From positions 1-27,936 of the forward strand of contig JARLHB010000135.1 of assembly GCA_031292465.1 (NCBI GenBank): a stretch of DNA of 27,936 nucleotides, in the 5' to 3' direction. The position numbers and the translations under genes were made by a program. Shown one piece after another: positions 22,553 through 27,936 of the stretch (its first letter is position 1; every line of letters starts with the position of its first letter). The notes beneath the pieces were generated by a model that searched no databases, was not told the origin of the DNA, and worked only from the letters and a program-made list of their open reading frames with translations. This DNA is from Ignavibacteriaceae bacterium. GTDB taxonomy: Bacteria; Bacteroidota; Ignavibacteria; Ignavibacteriales; Ignavibacteriaceae.

Positions 22553-24556
22553 ATGAATGACGGAATAGTCAGCACGATACTTGCGCGATGTAAGAGATGC
22601 TATTCATGTATAAGAGAATGCCCTGCACAGGCAATTAAGGTAATAAACGGCCAGGCAGCGGTGCTTTATGACAGATGTATAGTATGCGGGCATTGCGTAA
22701 AAGTATGTTCTCAAAATGCAAAGCGTATTGCCAGTGATATTGAGAAGGTGCAGAAAGAGATTCTGACCCGGACAAAGACGATTGCAATAGTTGCACCGTC
22801 TTTTGCAGCCTCTTTCCCAAATGATTATTTAAAATTGCCGTCAGCTTTAAGGAAACTTGGTTTTAGTAAAGTAGTTGAAGCAGCCTTTGGGGCTGATTTA
22901 ATAAGCGGCCTGTATCTTAAAGTATTTGAATCGGAAGCTAAAGAAACTATAATAAGTTCTGCCTGTCCGGCTGTTATAAATTATATTGAAAAATATCATA
23001 CTGATTTGGTACCGAGCCTTGCAAAAATTGTTTCGCCAATGATTGCAATGGGAAGATACCTGAAATCAACCCTGGGCAGTGATTATAAGATTGTGTTTAT
23101 TGGTCCGTGTATAGCCAAGAAGCAGGAATACATGGATGAAGAGGTCTGTGGCGCAATTGACGCGGTATTAACTTTTACAGAAATAAAACGGATGTTTATA
23201 AACGGCGGAATTGATTTTGCCGGTTTGGAAGAAACCAATTTCGACCCGCCTCATGCAAATATGGGCAAGTCATTTCCGCTTGCCGGAGGCCTTTTGAAGA
23301 CGGCAACTATTTCCGGCGACATCCTTGAAAAAGAAATTATTGCTGTTGAAGGTAAAAAGAAAGTGACCGAGTTGATTGATGAAATATCAGACAACAATAT
23401 AAAAGCAAAGTTCGTTGATATATTGTTTTGCGAAGGTTGTATAAGCGGCCCGGCAATCGATTCGAATTTAAACTATTACTCAAGAAGAGAAAAAGTTATT
23501 AACTTTATTGAAGAGAAAATTAATTCTATCGATAAGCAGATATGGAAAAGTAATCTGTACAACAGCAGGAAAATAAATTTTTACAGGAATTTTTCTGCCA
23601 AGAGCCAGAAACGGCCATATCCCTCGGAAGAAAGAATTAAGGAAATATTAACCGAGACAAATAAATTTAAAGCGCAGGATGAACTAAACTGCGGCGCGTG
23701 CGGCTATAATACATGCCGTGAATATGCCATAGCAATTGCGAAAGACCTTGCTGAAAAAGAAATGTGCCTTCCCTATCTGATTGACGAACTTGGAAAGGCA
23801 TACAATAATTTAAGCAATACACAGGAACAATTAAGAACGGCTGAAAAGCTTGCATCAATAGGACAGTTGGCTGCCGGGGTTGCCCATGAAATAAATAACC
23901 CGCTTGGCACAATAATCCTTTATTCTTCATTATTAAAAAAACAGCTTTCGCGTATTCAGGAAAGCGGGCAAAATACTGAAGACCTTGATTTAATAATGGA
24001 CGAAGCCAACAGGTGCAAGAACATTGTTGCTAATCTTTTGAATTTTGCCAGGCAGGGCAAACTGAATTTAACAAAAGTGGAATTATCTCTTCTTCTTGAA
24101 GAAATAGTAAAGACTATAAAAGTAAATCCGCTTTATGAAAATATTGAAATGAACATTGACGGCCAGATAAGCTCATCTGTGATAGACGGCGATGAGGACC
24201 AGTTAAAACAGGTCTTTCTGAATATAATTAACAATGCGTGTGAGGCGCTTGGAGAACTTGAAAAAGACTGCCGTAAAACTCTTGCAATTAAGCTTAAATG
24301 GGAAAATGACTTCCTTGTAACTGAGATAACAGACAATGGGCCGGGTATACCAAAAGACAACTTTGCTAAAGTGTTTACCCCTTTCTTTACTACAAAAAAG
24401 ATTGGTAAAGGCACAGGGCTTGGTTTGGCAATAACATACGGCATTGTAAAGATGCATCAGGGATTTATTTCATTTCAAAGCGAACAAGGGAAAGGGACAA
24501 CTTTTGTTGTAAAGCTCCCGAAGGAAAATAAAACGCAAATAATTAATTTGAATTAA
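22553..24556 (+). CDS. Sensory [FeFe]-hydrogenase-like protein fused to a histidine kinase
   Basis: 667 residues from ATG 22553 (AGGT 8 nt upstream; an in-frame TTG at 22526 is less likely). Order: two-[4Fe-4S] ferredoxin (Cys13, 16, 19, 23; Cys42, 45, 48, 52); a hydrogenase large-subunit-like domain (about 75-340); a four-cysteine Fe-S domain of the CGACGYNTC type (Cys380, 383, 388, 405); a coiled linker; HisKA with phospho-acceptor His445 (AAGVAHEINNPLG); and HATPase with NIINNACEA, DNGPGIP and GKGTGLGLA. The H-cluster loops are altered: L1 is SSACPAV (Ala137 replaces the proton-relay Cys; Cys138 kept), L2 is GPCIAKKQE (Cys186 kept) and L3 is CEGC (Cys293, Cys296; two residues between instead of three, no GGGQP). 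Known sensory hydrogenases lack the relay cysteine, so a role as H2 or redox sensor is likely; whether an H-cluster is bound is open. It lies 67 nt after hydA and 13 nt before a receiver gene. Confidence 0.9.
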   Translation: MNDGIVSTILARCKRCYSCIRECPAQAIKVINGQAAVLYDRCIVCGHCVKVCSQNAKRIASDIEKVQKEILTRTKTIAIVAPSFAASFPNDYLKLPSALRKLGFSKVVEAAFGADLISGLYLKVFESEAKETIISSACPAVINYIEKYHTDLVPSLAKIVSPMIAMGRYLKSTLGSDYKIVFIGPCIAKKQEYMDEEVCGAIDAVLTFTEIKRMFINGGIDFAGLEETNFDPPHANMGKSFPLAGGLLKTATISGDILEKEIIAVEGKKKVTELIDEISDNNIKAKFVDILFCEGCISGPAIDSNLNYYSRREKVINFIEEKINSIDKQIWKSNLYNSRKINFYRNFSAKSQKRPYPSEERIKEILTETNKFKAQDELNCGACGYNTCREYAIAIAKDLAEKEMCLPYLIDELGKAYNNLSNTQEQLRTAEKLASIGQLAAGVAHEINNPLGTIILYSSLLKKQLSRIQESGQNTEDLDLIMDEANRCKNIVANLLNFARQGKLNLTKVELSLLLEEIVKTIKVNPLYENIEMNIDGQISSSVIDGDEDQLKQVFLNIINNACEALGELEKDCRKTLAIKLKWENDFLVTEITDNGPGIPKDNFAKVFTPFFTTKKIGKGTGLGLAITYGIVKMHQGFISFQSEQGKGTTFVVKLPKENKTQIINLN

Positions 24557-24569
24557 GGAGTTAATTTTA

Positions 24570-24983
24570 ATGCAGTCCGATGTAAAGAAAAAAATATTAC
24601 TGGTTGATGATGATGTGGATTTATTAGAGCAGAATAAGGTTCTACTTGAATCAAGAGGATACCAGGTAATTACAGCAGAAAATAGTCAACAAGGATGGGA
24701 ACTGTTTGAATCAGGGAAACCAGATGCAGCAATAATAGATTTAATAATGGAAGAACATGATTCTGGTTTTGTTTTAAGCTACAAAATAAAGAAAGATAAT
24801 TACGGAAAAACTATTCCTGTTATTGTCCTTACGTCAGCGGCTTATTTTACAGGCTTTAAGTTCAGCGCATCTACAGGCGAAGAAAAAGAATGGATTAAAT
24901 GCGACGAAATAATAAACAAACCTGTTGTAGCCGATGAACTGGTTAAAAAGCTTGAATCTTATTTTGCATCGAAAGAGAGTTAA
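24570..24983 (+). CDS. Single-domain response regulator (receiver only)
   Basis: 137-residue CheY-like receiver with no output domain. Acidic pair Asp13-Asp14 (LLVDDD), phospho-acceptor Asp57 (AIIDL), switch Thr in VLTSA and Lys in INKPV are all present, so it should be phosphorylatable, most simply by the kinase whose gene ends 13 nt before. After Asp57 the usual M-P-x-x-D-G turn is replaced by MEEHDSGF, one residue longer and without Pro. A longer loop follows the switch Thr (YFTGFKFSASTGEEKEWIKCDE). Both traits recur, with variation, in the receiver at 26627-27007, so the two form a special subgroup. AAGGAG lies about 9 nt before the ATG. Its target is unknown; it could feed the hybrid kinase encoded next. 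Confidence 0.92.
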   Translation: MQSDVKKKILLVDDDVDLLEQNKVLLESRGYQVITAENSQQGWELFESGKPDAAIIDLIMEEHDSGFVLSYKIKKDNYGKTIPVIVLTSAAYFTGFKFSASTGEEKEWIKCDEIINKPVVADELVKKLESYFASKES

Positions 24984-25057
24984 TCTCTTCTCCGGGATTC
25001 CGGAAAAAATATAGTTCTCGGAGTGTTGGTTGAACGTACGTAAAATAGTTTTATTAT

Positions 25058-26578
25058 ATGGAAAACAGCCATAGCCCGAAAATATTAATAATCGATGATG
25101 AAAAAGGGCTCCGCATCGGAACAAAACGCCTTTTGGAAGGGGAGGGCTATTATGTTGAAACTGCGGAGAACGGTTATGACGGCATAAGTTTAGGTACAAA
25201 GACTGAATTTGACCTTGCCATCATTGATTTAAAAATGCCCGATATAGACGGCCTTCAGGTAATGAAAGAAATTCTTAAAGCTTTCCCTGATACCGTTTGT
25301 CTTATTGCTACAGGCTATGCAAGCTATGAAACGGCTGTTGAGGCAATAAAATTCGGCGCATTCAGCTACATTCCTAAACCTTTTACCCCCGAAGAGTTAT
25401 TCCAAAAATTATCCCAGGGCTACAGCCGCAGAGAACTTATAATTGAGAAAAGAAAATGGAAGGAGGAAAGGGAAGAACGGCTTCTTGAAGTTGCTTTCGA
25501 AAAATCAAGATTAAATACAATCATTAATTCCATATCAGACGGGCTGCTTGTTGTTAATAAAAACGGCGAAGCGGTTTTATTTAACCCCAGTGCATTAAAG
25601 TATCTCGGCTTTGAACAAATAAAAATTGAAGAATATGTAATTGACAAACTGCCTCCTCAAATTGCAGGGCTGATAAATAAATTTCTGCCCCTGGAGAAAT
25701 GCGAACAAAAATCTTTTTCATCCCAGGTTGAGCTTAAACCAAACCGTGAGCTTTTTGTAGAAGCAACTTCTTCTCCTGTTGCCAATCCAGATGGAACGCT
25801 TGCAGGTGTTGTGGTTGTTATTAAAGATATTACCGAGTTGAAAAAAATCGAGTTTCTTAAATCTCAATTTGTCTCAATGGTATCACATGAGCTTAAAGCC
25901 CCGGTAGCTGCCGTATATGGTTATTTAAAACTTTTCTCAGACTCCTCTATCCACCTTAGTGAAGAACAGAAATTAAATTATCTTAACAGATCGCAGATTC
26001 GCCTTGACGGTTTGCTGAAAATGGTAAATGACCTTCTTGATATATCGAGGATGGAGTTAAAAACCGTAAGCCGGGAAATATCGGAACAGGATTTAACAGT
26101 CATTATTAAGCCTATAATAGAATTATTTCAGATGGAAATATCTAAGAAAAATCTAATTGTAAATGTTACTGTGTCTGAGAAGCTTCCGCATTTGCATGTC
26201 GATCAGGATGAAATAAGCAGGCTGTTTACCAACCTTATAAGCAATGCAATAAAGTATAACAAAACCGGCGGTTCAATAAATATTAATATTACCCAGTCAG
26301 GGAATTATATAGTTACTGAAATTAAAGACACGGGAATAGGATTAAAGCCAGCCGAAAAGAATAAATTATTCCAGGAATTTTTCAGAGCAAAGAATGAAAA
26401 GACAAAAGACATAAGCGGGACGGGATTGGGGCTGTCAATAGTAAAAAGAATTATCGATTCATATTCAGGTAAAGTGGAAGTGGAAAGCGAGTTCAATACG
26501 GGAACATCATTTAAAGTATTTCTTCCTTTCAGAAACGGAAATAATAATACGGAACAAAAGGCGGATAAATTGACATAA
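25058..26578 (+). CDS. Hybrid receiver-PAS-histidine kinase
   Basis: 506 residues with no membrane segment, so a cytoplasmic sensor. Order: receiver (about 1-125; Asp13, Asp14, phospho-acceptor Asp57 in AIIDLKMPDIDG, Lys in IPKPF); a charged coiled-coil linker (about 130-155, EKRKWKEEREERLLEVAFEKS); a PAS domain (about 155-260, IINSISDGLLVVNKNGEAVLF to VVVIKDITELKKIE); HisKA with His277 (SMVSHELKAPVAAV); HATPase with NLISNAIKYN, DTGIGL and GTGLGLSIV. A receiver at the N-terminus suggests its kinase activity is set by phosphoryl input from another kinase, plausibly the hydrogenase-like kinase upstream, making a relay. The start at 25058 has no evident Shine-Dalgarno; 74 nt separate it from the previous gene, including a short CCGG-GATT-CCGG hairpin. 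It lacks a DNA-binding domain. Confidence 0.92.
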   Translation: MENSHSPKILIIDDEKGLRIGTKRLLEGEGYYVETAENGYDGISLGTKTEFDLAIIDLKMPDIDGLQVMKEILKAFPDTVCLIATGYASYETAVEAIKFGAFSYIPKPFTPEELFQKLSQGYSRRELIIEKRKWKEEREERLLEVAFEKSRLNTIINSISDGLLVVNKNGEAVLFNPSALKYLGFEQIKIEEYVIDKLPPQIAGLINKFLPLEKCEQKSFSSQVELKPNRELFVEATSSPVANPDGTLAGVVVVIKDITELKKIEFLKSQFVSMVSHELKAPVAAVYGYLKLFSDSSIHLSEEQKLNYLNRSQIRLDGLLKMVNDLLDISRMELKTVSREISEQDLTVIIKPIIELFQMEISKKNLIVNVTVSEKLPHLHVDQDEISRLFTNLISNAIKYNKTGGSININITQSGNYIVTEIKDTGIGLKPAEKNKLFQEFFRAKNEKTKDISGTGLGLSIVKRIIDSYSGKVEVESEFNTGTSFKVFLPFRNGNNNTEQKADKLT

Positions 26579-26626
26579 ATAAATATAGTTCTTAATCAAA
26601 ACCAAACAACAAAAGAGAGGCACTTT

Positions 26627-27007
26627 ATGGCTAAAATAGCTATCATAGACGATGATCCTGATATCGTTGATGCCAGCAGTCTTGTCTTAACCTCTAAAGG
26701 ATATGAGGTTGTAACCGCAACCAACCCTGATGACGGTTACAAAATCGTCAAAGAAAATTCTCCGGATTTAATCATCCTGGATGTGATGATGAATGAACCG
26801 GACGACGGATTTTTCCTCGCACAAAAATTCAGAAAAGAAAATATCTCCACACCTATCATAATGTACACTTCGGTTTCCAAATCTCTCGGCATGGATTTCG
26901 GCATAAATGAACTTGTGCCGGTGGATGAATTCGTTGAAAAACCAATTTCGCCTGAACAATTGATTGGAAAAGTTGAAAAGCTTTTACAAGCAAAAGGAGG
27001 GATATAA
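26627..27007 (+). CDS. Single-domain response regulator (receiver only)
   Basis: 126-residue receiver with the full catalytic set: Asp8-Asp9-Asp10, phospho-acceptor Asp52 (LIILDVMM), Thr in MYTSV and Lys in FVEKPIS. Like the receiver at 24570 it has MNEPDDGF where the usual D-x-x-M-P-x-x-D-G turn would be, and a GMDFGINELVPVDEF insert before the Lys strand. GAGAGG lies 6-7 nt before the ATG. Its stop is one base from the start of the next gene, a NuoE-like subunit, and that gene's ribosome binding site (AGGAGG) lies inside this coding sequence. Such tight packing with an enzyme subunit suggests the receiver acts on, or is made in step with, the redox enzyme. No output domain. Confidence 0.92.
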   Translation: MAKIAIIDDDPDIVDASSLVLTSKGYEVVTATNPDDGYKIVKENSPDLIILDVMMNEPDDGFFLAQKFRKENISTPIIMYTSVSKSLGMDFGINELVPVDEFVEKPISPEQLIGKVEKLLQAKGGI

Positions 27008-27008
27008 T

Positions 27009-27482
27009 ATGTTGGTATTGGAAAAGAATGCTTTATCGGTTGAAATAGAAAGCTTAGTAAATAAGTACGGAACCGACCGTCCTGCACTTCTCCAGATACT
27101 GCAGGCAATACAGAGAAAGCATAAATATATTTCCGACTTTGCACAGCAGGAAGTAGCAAGGCTTTTAAATATTCATCCTGTGGAAGTATATAGTGTAATT
27201 ACTTTTTATTCCTTCCTTTGTTCAGAGCCGAAGGGAAGAAATATTGTCCGGTTGTGCAGAACTATCTCTTGCGATATGGCAGGCAAAGATGTAGTTGAAG
27301 CTGCCGTTAAAAGAGAACTTGGTATTTCTTTTGGAGAAACCACTAAGGATAAAAGAATTACTCTTGAATACACTAATTGTCTCGGTATGTGCGACCAGGG
27401 GCCGGCTATGCTTGTAAACGAAAAAGTTTATACGCATTTGGATCCCGAAACCGCAGTCAATATCCTGAATGAAATAAGGTAG
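27009..27482 (+). CDS. nuoE: Second NuoE-like [2Fe-2S] subunit
   Basis: 157 residues from ATG 27009; the frame is open from 26964, but AGGAGG 8 nt before 27009 fixes this start. NuoE/HndA family: helical N-terminus (LLQILQAIQRKHKYISD, EVYSVITFYSFL) and thioredoxin-like [2Fe-2S] domain with Cys83 and Cys88 (CRTISC) and Cys124 and Cys128 (CLGMCDQGPAM). It is clearly a different paralogue from hydC at 18251: apart from the family motifs the residues differ widely and it lacks the C-terminal tail. It is followed after 8 nt by a NuoF-like gene, so it belongs to a second NADH-handling module whose other partners lie beyond the window. Confidence 0.93.
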   Translation: MLVLEKNALSVEIESLVNKYGTDRPALLQILQAIQRKHKYISDFAQQEVARLLNIHPVEVYSVITFYSFLCSEPKGRNIVRLCRTISCDMAGKDVVEAAVKRELGISFGETTKDKRITLEYTNCLGMCDQGPAMLVNEKVYTHLDPETAVNILNEIR

Positions 27483-27490
27483 AGGCAAAT

Positions 27491-27936
27491 ATGGAAATTA
27501 CAATAACAAATGATAAAAAAAGAACGGGCCCCGTTCTGTTTTCCGAATACCTCCGGGGTGATGCAATTAAAAAGGCAATAAAGCTTAGCAGGGAAGATAT
27601 TCTTTTTGAAATTAAAAATTCAGGATTGAAAGGCAGAGGCGGAGCAGGCTTTCCAACCGCTACAAAGTGGATGCTGACGGCTGCTGCTAATGCCGATAAG
27701 AAATTTATCGTATGTAATGCTGATGAAGGCGAGCCGGGTACATTTAAAGACAGAGTATTGATGCTGGAGTATCCGGAATTGGTTTTTGACGGTATGGTTG
27801 TGGCGGGATATACTATCGGTGCAAAAACAGGCATTGTATATCTTCGCGGTGAATATGAATATATGCTTGAATCGCTTGAAAATTATTTAGCCGGTATGAG
27901 AGATGATCATCTTCTCGGGAATAATATCCTGGGAAA
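27491..27936 (+). CDS. nuoF: Second NuoF-like FMN/NADH-binding subunit, truncated by window edge
   Basis: First 148 codons, starting MEITITNDKKRTGPVLFSEY, with AGAGG upstream. NuoF signatures GRGGAGFPT (48-56), KWMLTAAANADKKFIVCNADEGEPGTFKDR and GYTIGAKTGIVYLRGEY are seen. The NADEGEPGTFKDR form is that of complex I/HoxF-type flavin subunits, whereas hydB upstream has NADEGDPGAFMDR; it also lacks the N-terminal Cys-rich and thioredoxin-like domains of hydB. The two are therefore separate lineages and not a recent duplication. The C-terminal [4Fe-4S] ligands lie outside. It may serve another hydrogenase, a formate dehydrogenase or a complex I-like enzyme encoded further right. Confidence 0.92.
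   Translation, partial: MEITITNDKKRTGPVLFSEYLRGDAIKKAIKLSREDILFEIKNSGLKGRGGAGFPTATKWMLTAAANADKKFIVCNADEGEPGTFKDRVLMLEYPELVFDGMVVAGYTIGAKTGIVYLRGEYEYMLESLENYLAGMRDDHLLGNNILG

Noticed and set aside
26964..27008. Upstream extension of the second NuoE
   Set aside because: It lies inside the preceding receiver gene; AGGAGG is correctly spaced for ATG 27009.
26737..27159. 140-codon minus-strand frame across the receiver/NuoE junction
   Set aside because: It overlaps two well-supported genes on the other strand.
1..27936. CRISPR array, tRNA/rRNA, insertion sequence or prophage
   Set aside because: No regularly spaced repeats, no cloverleaf or rRNA-like stretch noticed by eye, and no transposase, integrase or phage protein among the translations.

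Overview
The window looks like a chromosome segment from an Ignavibacteria-type bacterium (Bacteroidota/Chlorobi lineage). The main evidence is a 1356-residue secreted protein whose C-terminus carries the Por/type IX secretion sorting domain in its Ignavibacteria-like form (NYPNPFNPST ... GRQVRTLVDE ... SGVYFYRI ... KKLMLIK). The AT-rich intergenic DNA and the gene content (secreted glycosidases, fermentative [FeFe] hydrogenase) fit this. Many genes have clear Shine-Dalgarno sites (for example before fumC, the large secreted protein and the second NuoE). Genus-level placement is inference.

Left part (1-9.6 kb), mostly minus strand: kbl (cut by the window start) and tdh, which together convert threonine to glycine and acetyl-CoA; a small TerB-like acidic protein; a cytidylate-kinase-like protein; the large type IX-secreted multidomain protein; and a LuxR-type regulator with a degenerate receiver domain. 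Several genes end in recognisable hairpin terminators.

Middle (10-17.8 kb), plus strand: fumC (class II fumarase); an overlapping pair of unknown genes (a seven-segment membrane protein and a 110-residue partner); a repeat-rich gap of about 545 bp; and a pair of exported glycosidases (GH31 alpha-glucosidase and GH13 debranching-type enzyme) that probably degrade alpha-glucans outside the cytoplasm.

Right part (18.25 kb to the end), plus strand: one long tightly packed hydrogenase locus. It starts with hydC-hydB-hydA, a trimeric NAD-linked, probably electron-bifurcating [FeFe] hydrogenase with all H-cluster cysteines intact. Next comes a signalling block: a hydrogenase-like iron-sulfur protein fused to a histidine kinase, a single-domain receiver, a receiver-PAS-histidine kinase hybrid, and another single-domain receiver. 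A second NuoE/NuoF pair follows and runs off the window. The simplest reading is that a redox or H2 sensor derived from a hydrogenase, with altered H-cluster loops, monitors H2/redox state and controls this or another redox enzyme. None of the signalling proteins in the locus has a DNA-binding output domain, so the final output is not visible here.

Two intergenic regions (about 0.9 kb and 12.9 kb) share a short dispersed repeat built of tiny hairpins whose stems differ in sequence but keep pairing. No tRNA, rRNA, CRISPR array, transposase or phage gene was seen.
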